The translations under genes were made by a program, and so were the position numbers. Of a stretch of DNA of 64,000 nucleotides, positions 40,929 through 53,180 are shown one piece after another (positions within the stretch are counted from its first letter, which is position 1; each line of letters opens with the position of its first letter). Source of the stretch: Limanda limanda (taxonomy: Eukaryota > Chordata > Actinopteri > Pleuronectiformes > Pleuronectidae). The stretch spans positions 20,681,122 to 20,745,121 of the forward strand of contig NC_083654.1 in NCBI RefSeq assembly GCF_963576545.1. Reading direction: 5' to 3'. The notes below the pieces were generated by a model, which searched no databases, had not been told where the DNA came from, and saw nothing but the letters and a program-made list of their open reading frames with translations.

Positions 40929-41215
40929 TAGGGCTGCTCAATTATGGAAAAAATCATAATCAGGATTTTTGTGGACAAAAACGAAATCAGGATTATTCAA
41001 ACGATTATAAATATGTGCCCTTATTCTGAAGTCTATGCTTTATTTTTTTTAATGACTAACCGGAAGTACCAGCCACTTCCGGTTCCGGTAAACACCGATT
41101 ACGGCTGCGTGTCTTATTCCTCCGTGAAACCAGGATATCAGTGCCTGGTTATTCAAACCCTTAATGAACCCTCTCATCGTTTGACCCAATAATCGTAATA
41201 ACGATTACAGCACTC
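40929..41215 (+). mobile_element. Short hAT-like MITE
   Basis: The left end is TAGGGCTGCTCAATTATGG; the right end is CGATTACAGCACTC, a weak inverted match. Subterminal repeats are AATCATAATCAGGATT and AATAATCGTAATAACG. ACTCACAC stands at 40921-40928 and 41216-41223, as an 8-bp duplication would, though it is CA-rich and so could arise by chance. Confidence 0.6.
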
Positions 41216-41216
41216 A

Positions 41217-42327
<1,111 letters not shown>

Positions 42328-42622
42328 CCGCAATGTGCAGTGTGTGTAATGTGCAGCACACACACACACACCGCACTGTGCCGTGTGTGTAATGTGCAGC
42401 ACACACACACACCGCAATGTGCAGTGTGTGTAATGTGCAGCACACACACACACACCGCACTGTGCAGTGTGTGTAATGTGCAGCACACACACACACACAC
42501 CGCAATGTGCAGTGTGTGTAATGTGCAGCACACACACACACACCGCACTGTGCAGTGTGTGTAATGTGCAGCACACACACACACACACCGCAATGTGCAG
42601 TGTGTGTAATGTGCAGCACACA
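42328..42622 (+). repeat. Seven-unit minisatellite with two alternating variants
   Basis: Units start at 42328, 42371, 42412, 42455, 42500, 42543 and 42588 (41-45 bp each). Each has CCGCAATG or CCGCACTG, then GTGTGTGTAATGTGCAGC and a (CA)n stretch. Variants alternate strictly A, C, A, C, A, C, A, which points to growth by a two-unit block. Each unit can form a GT/CA hairpin. Confidence 0.93.
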
Positions 42623-43498
42623 ATCCCTCTGTGTGTGTGTCTGGGTTGAATTATTACGTGTAATTCCGCCTGGAGCCAGACTGCAGAAGTCTCAGCAAAA
42701 CCAAAAACCACAACTACTGAAAAGAAGAAAGGGGGAGGAGCTGGAAAGCAGTGGAGCCAGTAACCGTGACGACCCCACCCCCCCCTTCTCTTCTGACTGG
42801 AGCAGAGAAAGAAAAACTCTTGAAACTCTCGACTACATCATCCCGCTCAGGCCCTCAGCGCTTAAATATTTAGTTAGAGAGACAAGCACCTCTCTTTCAA
42901 ATATTTAGACGATATACCAACGCAACACTCAACCCCCCCCAGCCCCTCCCAGCCCCTCCCAGCCCCCCCAGCCCCTCTGCTCCTGCTCCATCTCTGCTGG
43001 ATGAGAATCCATAATGCATCCTGGTGGATAACTTTCAGATTGGGAGTCGAACACGACCGGTTTGGAAGTTTCTGACGTGAGGTTGTGTCCAAAATCACTC
43101 AGAGTCAAACCTAGAACCGCCGCCCCCCCCTTACCCCCCCCCCCGCTAACCACTGACTGTTTGTTCCTCTTCATGTTGTATCTCATATTCACATGAGGTC
43201 ACTGTGACTGGGGTCACTTCATGTTTGAAGGTCAAAATTGAAGAGATTTCCTAAAGTCAGACTTGAGTTTTGTTCAAGAGATCTTGGTTCGTGTTTTTCT
43301 CTTTGTCCACTAAAATGAAATCAGTTCCTCTTTGACTCTGTAAAACATAAACACCCCCCCCGACCACTTGCTAGCACCACGACAGAGGTATTAAATGAAT
43401 TTTGCTTACTACTCCGGTTATCGCTGTAGCACGATTAAAACGTGACATATGAAAGCAGCCTATAATGACTGAAGAAACCCAGGAGTATTAGAGCCAGT
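42623..43498. other. Unrecognised intronic sequence with C-runs
   Basis: Poly-C tracts lie at 42775-42785, 42932-42970 (with CAGCCCCTCC repeats) and 43122-43145. Confidence 0.4.
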
Positions 43499-43800
43499 GA
43501 GCTGTTCTGTAATATGGGTCGAACCAACTTCATGGTCTTGCTGAGGAACCTAACTTTTAAGTTTATGAGTCGGCTGGACCGCTCGACAAATCTAATAATT
43601 GATCTTATGACAGACCCTGACCGCAGCTCCGTCAAATACACATCCAGGATCTGGGAACACTGGCATGAGTGCCTTGTTTAGCCCTTCTTTCCCTGTATAT
43701 TTTTATGTAATGTATTGATTGTATGTATGTATGTTGTTGTTTTTTTCTCTGTGGGCCTTGAGCCTGTATTAAAGGTTATCATATCAGCATCAGTTAATAT
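43499..43800 (+). mobile_element. LINE 3' fragment with intact C-terminal frame
   Basis: Positions 43499-43681 are open for 60 codons: GRTNFMVLLRNLTFKFMSRLD and later SSVKYTSRIWEHWHECLV then stop. The order (basic arginine-rich stretch, TSRIW, HW) resembles the end of an L2/Rex-type reverse transcriptase ORF. A TATGTATGTATG tract, poly-T, and GCCTTGAGCCTG follow as a 3' UTR. The 5' part is missing. Confidence 0.45.
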
Positions 43801-44940
43801 TTAAACGCCACTGTGCGTCTTTTCCCACAAAAACAAAAAGACAACATTTTGTAACTGCTACAACTTTCAGGCCTTTTCTGATTATTCCCATTTTTCTCCG
43901 GCATGAGCTGCAAATGCTGCTCGGTAAACGACCAACGGTTGCACCAACTGTTCCTGATGCATTGTGGGATACGATGAGCTCACTCTATACGCTATAATCA
44001 TTCTACACATCACTATAACAGTGGAGTGTAGAGTGAGTGATTTGGACTCAGCATGTGATTCCCAGTGGGTTCAGTCCTCACGGGTCCTTCAGACTCTGAG
44101 GACATCAGGAGAACAAGAGGGACGTTTCAAAGCTCGTTCCCAGATCCGATAATCGATCGACCTCTCTGCTGCTCCACACGTTCTCACCCACAAATACTCC
44201 CAGGGGTCAACCCAGAGCTGGAGACACTCAGGAAGGAGCCTGTTCAATATCTCACTCTGAGTTTGAAACCTGGTCATTAAGTCTCAGCAGGATCAGAGCC
44301 GACCTTTCTTCTCCCAGACTTCCAGCCGAGGATCAGAAAGATCTTTCATATTTCTTAATGTGTCCTGGTGTAAAAGGAGTCGTCGGATTCCTCTTTTCAA
44401 AGACTCACTCAGATCAACGTTTCCCTTCACAGGATCTCAGCAGGTGGAGGCGTTTTCACGGCTCCTCTTTGAGTTTCAACAGAACAGTCCTTGATAAACC
44501 AACACCTGTGAACCTCTCCAGGAGCAGAGCAGCTGTCTCAGCTTGTTTAAAGAAGTCCTCTGCTCCTCAGGTCTCACCAGGTTCCTCTCTGGTTCTTTGT
44601 CTGCAGCTTCTGTCTTGAAGGACAAACACAAGTGGACCCGCCGCCGGCTGAGACTGAAACACCAACGTCTGGCTCGCTTCCCAGAAAATAATCTCACCAC
44701 CAGGCCGATGGAGAAACAACAACTCTTCATTCTGTGGAGCCGACATGCCCCCCCGTCCCTCTGTGTTCACCTCCTGAACCATATCTCTGTTCATTAGGAG
44801 TTCATCAAAGCTCTAATCCCCTCTGTTGATTCTGCTCATTTGTTCCTGGACCACACGGCCACTTCCACAAAGTTACAGACATTATGCTGTGTGCGAGTAT
44901 TTTGTACTACAAGCTAATTAAAGGCCTGATGCTGATCACT
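43801..44940. other. Unrecognised intronic sequence
   Basis: I see nothing recognisable here. Open frames overlap on both strands without splice support. Confidence 0.35.
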
Positions 44941-45652
44941 TACATGGACCGACCACCAGGGGCAGGGGTTTTCAAACATTCACATCTAATTCAAGTCGAC
45001 CCTTACTGCTGACGGCAAATTAAAATAAGTTTCAATGCCAACACGAGAACCGCTAGCTGTTTAGTTTAGTTGAAGCGTGAAACTGAAGCATCGGACTTCT
45101 CGTCGCTTGGTGCCGCTGTTACGTCTTTTAAAAAACAGCTCATCACCAAAGTGCAATGCATCCTGGGACACGTTGGCGCCTGAAGGAGCAGATTTGCTGG
45201 AGCGTTCGGAAGGAAACATTTGTCGGCTTGTAGGAGCCTTGGAAACAGAGACTTTCAAACTTTTCACCTCACACACTGATGTACATGGACCTACCACAAG
45301 GAGCAGGAATTTTCAAACATTCACATTCACATCTTCTTCAAGTCGACCCTTACTGCTGACGGCAAATAACACAACCAGGAAGTTTCAATACCAACACGAG
45401 AACCGCTAGCTGTTTGGTTTAGTTAAAGCGTGAAACTGAAGAATCGTACTTCTCGTCGTTTGGTGCCGCTGTTACGTCTTTTAAAAAACAGCTCATCGCC
45501 AAAGTGCAATGCATCCTGGGACACGTTGGCGCCTGAAGGATCCGATTTGCTGGAGCCTTCGTTTCTCGGGTTGGAAGGAAACATGTGTCGTCTTGTAGGA
45601 GCGTTGGAAACAGAGATTTTCACCTCACTGCTGTTGCACTCACACACTGATG
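44941..45652 (+). repeat. Tandem duplication, two diverged copies of about 340-370 bp
   Basis: Copy 1 is 44941-45281 and copy 2 is 45282-45652. Both run from TACATGGAC through TTACTGCTGACGGCAAAT and GTGCAATGCATCCTGGGACA to CACACACTGATG. They differ by substitutions and small insertions, for instance extra bases near GAGCCTTCGTTTCTCGG in copy 2. Confidence 0.93.
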
Positions 45653-48454
45653 TCGGGCCTGAACTGCTGACCTTTGAATAACAGAACACCCCCCCCATTC
45701 TGCTTGAACAATATGCAGTAGCTCTTGTCATGTTAAAGAAATGCCAGACACGCTGTATTCTTCTTTTACTGCCTGAGGCCGAATCTGCAGTTTGCACTGA
45801 TACAGTTAGAATTTTAAACGTATTATCAATCTGTATTCACGACTCTACAAAGACAACGAGTCCTGGATGCTGATTGGCTGGAGGATGTGATGAGTTTCCA
45901 GATAATGACTCTGATGTTGAACTCACAGCTGGAAATCAACTCCTTTCAGCCGTTTAGCTTCTCCTGCTTGTTTAGCTAATGCTCATGATTATTCTGATTC
46001 AATGAACAAAAGGATTTTTAAGGAGCAAACTGCACCGATAACATAACTAACATTTTAATTGCTAGCATGTGGGATAGTCCAACTCCACCCACGTGTAAAA
46101 AACACCAACTCTCACTGATCCGCTGCCTTGCATCGGGGGGGTAATTAGTGTCTGTGCTACAGGTCGTTTTTTGATAAATATTATAATTTACCAATTTTCT
46201 AATTATTTTCTACCTCAGTTAATGTTTTCCTGCATTTTCCTTCGTGCTTTCAAAAACCCACCGACACGCGGCAGGACCTCGAGTCAATCAGTTGGATTCT
46301 GTTGTTTGTTCAAAAGCAAATCAGCGACAATATTATGCAAATAAATGAATATTAAAAGTAACACTGGGTCGTTTTTATACATTAAAATAACAGTAAAATC
46401 AGTTTAATGGTACACAAGCGATATAATATGTCAAATGGAAAGTCTGTAGTTTTTTTGGTTTACCTGCAAATAATCTACGACAAAATCTCCCGGTTAAAGA
46501 AATAAAATGTTTATCTGCGATTTCTAAAAATGTATAATTACGTCTCAGTTGTTGTTCTGCTTCATAAGATCTTCTGTAAAAAGTTTATTGGTGTAAAATA
46601 AAAAAGTAGAGGTGATTATTCTGTGATGGCTGCACTCACCTAACAGCTCGACAGCGCTAAATACATCCGGCACTTTACCCACAATGCACCTGGAGCAACA
46701 CCCTGTGGGTTGATGGGATGATTACTGTTCCATTAAGAAAAGAATCATTGTGAGCGTTTCCTCCTGACACATTTAACTCTCATGGTGATAAGTACACTAA
46801 CATTAAATACACTAACATTAAATACACACATTTCCTTCTCTCTCTCTCTCTGAGCCCAGCGCCGGGCGAGCTAATCTGTGGACTGGGAGGTCATCGTGCT
46901 GTGAGAGAGATAGAGAAACAGAGTGAAGTCACCGCTGCGGGCGGCCGCTGATTCAGGAGAGAGATACCAGCCCCCCCGAGCCCCCCACCCCCACCCCCCA
47001 CCCACACCTCAACTCTCTCTCCACGTGGACGGCTTCATCCACCTCCGCCCCGTGTGTGTGTGTGTATTTGTGTATTCCCTCCAGGTGTGTGTGTGTGTGT
47101 GTGTGTGATAAGCCATCGCCTGCAGGCTGCCTCCTCAGCTCTTATCTCCCTGACAGACGCCCCCCCCTCCCACAGCGGGGGGTCAGCAGGGCAGCTTCCT
47201 GTGATTTCTGAAAGTTTCCATCAGATTTTCTTTCTTTTGGCTTTGTTTCTGATTGTCAGAAAACTTTTTGGGTTTGATTTTTTTTAAAACACAGAAAGGA
47301 ACCACTCAGTTCTCATTTTGTGTGTGTGTGTGTGTGTGTGTGGGGGGGGGGGGGGGGTGGTCTGTGGAGATGAAACCCATCTGGTTGAAATCGTCCCTGG
47401 TCTCGCTGCAGAGACTCTGATTCACCTGAGCTGTCAGAGCAACACAACCGAGGGGAAATCGGTAATTACGCAGAACTAAACTCACAATGAAATGAAAAAT
47501 AGGATTTTCACACAAAAGGGATTTATACTTATTATTAAAAAATATGAAAGTTTCAACACCGTAACCCGATCTGCTAGGAAACAAACTCTTGGAAAATGAT
47601 TTTTCTCACATTCTTCTCATAAAATCCTCCACTTACACTTCAGCTGGTTTCAGATATTAACTCTTGAATATCCTGTGACATGTCAGAAAGCTGTTTATGT
47701 TGTTAAATGTTGTTTTATCTGCACCAAACTTTGCTTTATAATGTAACACACGTTATTGTGACAAGATGACAACAAGAGTAATTAGCGACACGTTATTTCC
47801 TTCATCGTTTTCTAAGCACACCTCATACCGAGCGACACCTTTGTTAACATACAACACAAACACAACACAACACGCTGCGTTGTTTGTTTCAGGCAGCAGC
47901 AACATTAATGAAGCAGACACACAAAGACACAGCAAGGCCTCAACATTCAGCTGAATCATCTGAATGAACAAATAATAAAACGCCACCGATAGTTCCTGAT
48001 GGGAAGTCTCCCCTGCAGAATACAGCGATTAATTTTCTTTCCAAGACATTAATTATTATTCAATTATGGGAATACGCCCACATGTTGTCATCTTAGCTGA
48101 GTGTCACAACGACACATTTGATCATAAATTTGAGTTTAATTCTGCCTTGTTGTTTTGGGGGAACATAACGCGTGAGAAAACCGTCAAATTGATCCAGGAA
48201 CTAACCGGAGTCAGACGCACGTCTCACAGCGACACAGACAGACGCCATGTCGTCCATTTCTGCTTTTTGTGGCCTCGGGCTGAAACTGGAGGAAACTAAA
48301 TCAGCTTCATCAGGATGTGAAGACGAGATGAGATCTGACGAAGAGTCTAAACAGGCGTTGGTTTCCTGTCTGTGACTGGAGCATCACACACATGAAACCC
48401 TGTAGAGCTGCAGAGACTTGGGAGTCAGCCACAGGTTGAAGACTGTACTCTACA
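45653..48454. other. Unrecognised intronic sequence
   Basis: Short (GT)n tracts lie at 47052-47108 and 47320-47341, the latter followed by a G-run to 47357. No exon was recognised. Confidence 0.4.
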
Positions 48455-49028
48455 TAGGGTTGCAAAATTCCAGGAATATTCAAAGTTGGAAACTTTCCAT
48501 GGGAATTAATGGGAATATACGGGAATTAACGGGAATAAACTGGAAATGTTGTGGGTAATTTATACTAACTGTATTTACCTTGTCATATACAGACATAAAT
48601 ATAAACATTTTGTTGTGTCATAGGCTGATTTGAGCCCTGAGGAAACTTTGGGCACTTGACTATATGCTTCTGCATCGTTGTGTCATTCTTAACATAGGTC
48701 TTTGCTCAGTATTTGCAAATGTACACAGCCTTTCCTTCTACATTGGATGAGGTGAAATGTCTCCACACATGAGAGAGTGCACGTGGCATTGTTCTGTAGA
48801 ATAAGATGAGAAAAAAGTTTGTAAAAAAACACTAATGCAATGCCAGAGAAATAAATAGTTAGCCAAACAATTGGAATCGTCTGTAAACATATTTTACAAT
48901 TGATGGATAAACGTATGGAAATAGGCTAGATGAACAGATGAACAATCCTCAATCAGCATGCTAATATATTTTCCCCAGTAATATCATGGAAACTTACCTG
49001 ACTAGTCCTGCACTCTACAGCAGGCCTC
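48455..49028 (-). mobile_element. Truncated copy of the BED-finger hAT element, inverted
   Basis: On the minus strand it reads from the first-exon region (GCCTGCTGTAGAGTGCAGG) through the intron and BED frame to the right end TTGCAACCCTA at 48455. The left terminus and first exon start are missing. It lacks the nested repeat array of 19517-23584, so it shows the simpler form of the right end. Confidence 0.88.
48583..48789 (-). pseudogene. Broken BED-finger ORF (third copy)
   Basis: It is the same length as copy A (207 bp). The second zinc cysteine codon TGT has become TGA, so the frame stops inside the CxxC motif (ICKY then stop). The rest of the frame stays alignable. Confidence 0.85.
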
Positions 49029-49415
49029 AGTAGTTCCCCCAAACAAATTACGTGCTACAAGAACCAGGAAAGTACAAGTTCAGTTCTGCCTTCTGTAACT
49101 TTGTTCCCTCCTGAGAGATCTGCTCACATCCAGGAGCGTTGGGACTCGTGCTGGACTCACTCAGGTCTGAGAACCACAGAACCACAGAAAGAACCTCATG
49201 GAGTCTGCTGACCCTCAAGTGACCAACAGTCCGTCCCACATGTCTCCTCCAACACAATCATGTCAGGACTCTGGATTGGAGGCTGTGTCAGGGGGACCAA
49301 TCAGGAGTCTCCACTCTCCACTCCAGCAAGGACACTGGAATCCTGGGAGTTTCCCTTGTTAACGCTGCTGTTTGTGGAAGCAGCTGCTGAGGACCACAGG
49401 CCTCCTGGTCCCGGG

Positions 49416-50081
49416 TGTGTGTAGAGTAGTGTGTAGAGTAGTGTTTAGAGTAGTGTGTAGAGTAGTGTGTAGAGTAGTGTGTAGAGTAGTGTGTAGAGTA
49501 GTGTGTAGAGTAGTGTGTAGAGTAGTGTGTAGAGTAGTGTGTAGAGTAGTGTGTCGAGTAGTGTGTAGAGTAGTGTGTAGAGTAGTGTGTAGAGTAGTGT
49601 AGAGTAGGGTGTAGAGTAGTGTGTAGAGTAGTGTGTAGAGTAGTGTGTAGGGTAGTGTGTAGAGTAGTGTAGAGTAGTGTGTAGAGTAGTGTATAGAGTA
49701 GTGTGTAGAGTAGTGTGTAGAGTAGTGTGTAGAGTAGTGTGTAGAGTAGTGTGTAGAGTAGTGTGTAGAGTAGTGTGTAGAGTAGTGTGTCAAGTAGTGT
49801 GTAGAGTAGTGTGTAGAGTAGTGTGTAGAGTAGTGTAGAGTAGGGTGTAGAGTAGTGTGTAGAGTAGTGTGTAGGGTAGTGTGTAGAGTAGTGTAGAGTA
49901 GTGTGTAGAGTAGTGTGTAGAGTAGTGTGTAGAGTAGTGTGTAGAGTAGTGTGTAGAGTAGTGTGTAGAGTAGTGTGTAGAGTAGTGTGTAGAGTAGTGT
50001 GTAGATTAGTGTGTAGAGTAGTGTGTAGAATAGTGTGTAGAGTAGTGTGTAGAGTAGTGTGTAGAGTAGTGTGTAGAGTAG
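49416..50081 (+). repeat. Ten-bp minisatellite (GTGTAGAGTA)n, about 665 bp
   Basis: More than 60 copies of a 10-bp unit with a few variants (AGGGTG, GTCGAG, GTATAG, shortened units). A variant block containing GTAGAGTAGGGTGTAGAG followed by TAGGGTAGTG occurs near 49600-49680 and again near 49830-49905, showing that a longer segment was duplicated. Three of six frames stay open because the period is compatible with few stops; these are not genes. Confidence 0.95.
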
Positions 50082-50213
50082 CAGAAGGTTTGTGTCCAAG
50101 AGTCACTGCAGCGTTTCCCCCTCGGTCAGATCATCTAATCACTTCATGCACACGGCTGCATGGTCCAATGTGTCTGTGTTTGTGCATGTGTGAAACACTG
50201 TGCATGTAGTTAT

Positions 50214-50215
<2 letters not shown>

Positions 50216-50286
<71 letters not shown>

Positions 50287-50356
50287 TCCGAAGTGGACAG
50301 TTATCTCACTTGCCGGAGGCCGTCCGGGAAACGCTTCTCTACCGGTCCCGTCAGAT

Positions 50357-50403
<47 letters not shown>
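50216..50403 (+). repeat. Two (GT)n microsatellites
   Basis: The tracts are 50216-50286 and 50355-50403, separated by about 70 bp of single-copy sequence. Confidence 0.95.
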
Positions 50404-50404
<1 letters not shown>

Positions 50405-50553
50405 CGGGATGGGCGTTTGCATTAAACTGCCCCCGGCCCGGTGCCAGCTGGGCTCCCCATGAAAGGCCTGGCTGTATGGGGGGGGTGATGGGTGATGGGT
50501 GGGGGGGTGGAGGACAGCCGGGGTCACGGGCTCCTGCCAACTCGCTCTTTCAG

Positions 50554-50778
50554 AACTTTTAGAGGACTTCTCTACCACCGTCCTCCTGCTGTTCCCTCCT
50601 CTGTCCTCACCCGTCCCCGTCCCTCCACCGCCAGCACTCGCTCTAATGTCGACTTCACCCGTGACCCCCACCCCCCCCTCGACCTCTGCCAACATCCGCT
50701 CCTCCTCCTCCTCCTCTGGGCAGATGCAGCTGGCACCGCAAGTCAAGCGTAGCCGGCAACATGTGCACGTTAATGGAT
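50554..50778 (+). other. Candidate exon on the strand opposite nectin (low confidence)
   Basis: The stretch is bounded by acceptor CTCGCTCTTTCAG and donor GTGAGT, is 225 bp long and open in phase 1-1. It is GC-rich against an AT-richer intron. It would encode a Ser/Pro/Thr-rich piece ending APQVKRSRQHVHVNG. I do not recognise the protein, no partner exon was found and other frames are open too, so chance is quite possible. Confidence 0.15.
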
Positions 50779-50806
50779 GTGAGTTCAGGTCGAGGCTGTG
50801 GAGAGT

Positions 50807-50814
50807 GTGTGTGT

Positions 50815-50863
<49 letters not shown>
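50807..50863 (+). repeat. (GT)n microsatellite
   Basis: An almost pure GT tract with one TCT interruption. Confidence 0.93.
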
Positions 50864-50864
<1 letters not shown>

Positions 50865-51861
50865 TGGGTGAAGGGTGGTTTTCACATTTCACTCCAGTCA
50901 GCAGAACACTTGCAAAGTCGTGTTTTCGCCGGAGAGGGAAATGAACTCTGTGTTTATTAGTTCCCTTAAAATGCCTCTAAGTGCCTTCAGAGCACTTCCA
51001 TCAACTCCTCCTCCTCTTCCTCCTCTCCACGTGTCCTCTTCCTCCTCCTGCCTCACGTCCCCCCCCACAAGCTCCTCCTCCTCCTCCTCTGAGTCGGAGG
51101 CTGAGGATCTCTCCACGTGACGGTGTTGACAGCAGCAGAGGAGCAGACAGCTCGGTGCTTTCATCTAACGTTTACCAGAACAGAGAGGAGCGGTTAGCAG
51201 ATCTCAGGAGGGAAATCAGCGGCGTGCGTTGAGCAAAGTGAACAGAGTATTAACCGTTAGATCACTGAGAGCCGGAGCCGTTCCACCGGTGACAGCTTCC
51301 ATCTCCTGCTGAGAGACTGGAACCTGCTTCCATCACCACAGTCAGGGACAAGCAGTTTATTTCTGACGGCTCCTCTTGAGGAGACGGATCGCTCTGATCT
51401 GAAGGAAGCGAGTCGAGGTGACACTGAACCCGTTCTGCACCAGACAGGCTTCCACAGCTTTTCATGACCATGACTTCCCAAGCTGGGAAATAAAATACAA
51501 AACTTGATGATTTACGGTCAGCGGCTGCGTCAGGTTAAACCCCACATTGGGTCTAAAATATTTTTCATTCCCCACCCGCTCCCCCGCCCCAACAAAATGG
51601 GCCAAGTTTAACATGTGTATTTACATAACATACACATGAACATTAAATCCACATCACTTTCATGAATTTCTGACAAAAAGTTGTTTGAAAAATCCTTTTT
51701 TAAAACAACTTTTTGTGACATTTGTCGCTTATTTCAAAAAATAGTGCCATAACTTTGCCTAAATTCAACTTAATTGAAGTACTTCTGGTGACATTTATTA
51801 CTACATTCCTTCATCAGTCTGTACTTTTTCAATAATAGAGAAAAAATTTATTCAATTAAAA
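50864..51861. other. Unrecognised intronic sequence
   Basis: (CCT)n pyrimidine tracts lie at 51005-51090. The part after 51530 is AT-rich and may belong to the hAT relic that follows. Confidence 0.4.
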
Positions 51862-51894
51862 TCACTTTGTTACAAAGATGATAAAGCTCAACCA

Positions 51895-52045
51895 AAAAGA
51901 ACACGTGTGACCGGGGTGTAATGTTTCTAAGTGTCTTCTGAATTTGTTTGGTCTCATAGAGTTTTCACTTTTCAGACATAAAATACACACTTGTCTCTCC
52001 TCGTGTCCCACCACATCGACTGTGAACCCAAGAATCACTGGGTTA
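51895..52045 (-). pseudogene. BED-finger relic of a ZBED5-like hAT transposase
   Basis: The minus strand reads ILGFTVDVVGHEERQ, CILC, NSMRPNKFRRHLETLHPG. This follows the start of ZBED5-type hAT transposases: a GFT opening, Cx2C, then KxRRHLETxHP. The frame degrades after HPG. It is a different lineage from the BED frames at 20030, 48789 and 58106. Confidence 0.72.
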
Positions 52046-52744
52046 AACCGAGCTGTGATAATCTGGATTCCCACTGTGAGTCCTGCTCCGACCCGATGAC
52101 CTGCCCGGCGGAGGGGTCAGCGGGGGGGCGAGCCAGTAATGGTCTCCTTCCTGCACCAGATCTCTGCCTCGTGCTGAACTAATTGGCTCAATGTATTCAT
52201 GGATCTGCAGGTGACGACAGACAAAGCAGGAGTTTGACGGGAGTTGAACTAAAGTGAACTGAGGTCAAATGTTCTTTGTGAGCGGAAATATTGTTCCACA
52301 CAAAAATACATTTTTTAGCTGTTAATCTGTCAGTGGAGGATAGCTTGTAATGTTACAGGGAAGAATGGCCACAGTGAGGTTGTATAAAGAAATGAATTCC
52401 TTATAACGCTGGACAAAAAAAACCCTGAACACCCACGAACATGTTGTCTCTATTCATCTCTCCCTCAGCAGCAGTCACAGTATTTATCGTCTGCAGCTTC
52501 AGTTGATATCAAGCGTGGATGGAGCCAATAAAAAGATACTGCACTAACATGCTCAGTTCGGTTTAAAGGTTTCTTTTAGGGGCGGCTTGAATCTCCAGGC
52601 AGGACATGACTTATTGATTCTGCTGCTGGGATCAAGAGCTTGTGTTTGCAGCACATGAACATCGGTGTTATCACCAAAACCTCTCGATTGTGTTACAACC
52701 ATCATGAGTTAGAAATGTCCTCAACGTGGAACATAAAAGACAAA
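52046..52744. other. Unrecognised intronic sequence
   Basis: No gene or repeat was recognised. Confidence 0.35.
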
Positions 52745-53180
52745 ACACTTCTCGCTTTACTGTTGGCAGCTAGTATGAAATGTGTCACGAGGAAATGGTT
52801 CAAAGATTGAAATTGTGTATGAGATTTATGTTATGGAAAAGATCTCTTTTTCCCTCAAGGAAAGACATTTTTTATAAGACCTGGACCAAATGGACTGAGT
52901 ATGTAAAACCAGTTAGATCTGATTTTATTTGAACATACTTGTGTTTTGTGTGATCCTCCTTTTTTTTGATGTGAAGTGCGCTCCCCGGTTGTGTTCTCTT
53001 TACCTCTGTTATTGTTCCTACATGGGGTCATTTAGATCCATAAAACAAAACCCCAGAAAGGCAGTATGAACAAAATCACCCAAACTTACTACATCCACCC
53101 TTTCGTATGTCCTTGACAGACTAAAGCTGTATTTAATGTATGTGATGGAAATGTTCTAAATAAAAAGAGAATTTCAAAAA
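52745..53180 (+). mobile_element. L1/Tx1-clade LINE 3' end
   Basis: The frame LLAASMKCVTRKWFK, then after a frameshift IEIVYEIYVMEKISFSLKE and DIFYKTWTKWTEYVK, matches the end of ORF2 in L1/Tx1-type LINEs, where a basic KWLK motif is followed by an EIYxMEK motif and a W-rich segment. A 3' UTR with an AATAAAAAGAGAA tail follows. The 5' part is absent, as expected for 5'-truncated insertions. Confidence 0.72.

Noticed and set aside
48447..49019. ACTCTACA on both sides of the truncated hAT copy as a target duplication
   Set aside because: The right-hand ACTCTACA is part of the element itself (also present in the 19.5-kb copy), and there is no terminal repeat beside it.
49288..50106. Long repetitive open frames (Thr-Leu-His and Leu-Tyr repeats) at the 10-bp minisatellite
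   Set aside because: The 10-bp unit lacks stops in several frames on both strands. The codons only mirror the repeat.
50351..50746. Minus-strand Glu/Gly-rich frame as an alternative nectin exon
   Set aside because: It has no hydrophobic segment, no nectin tail motif and no matching splice phase.
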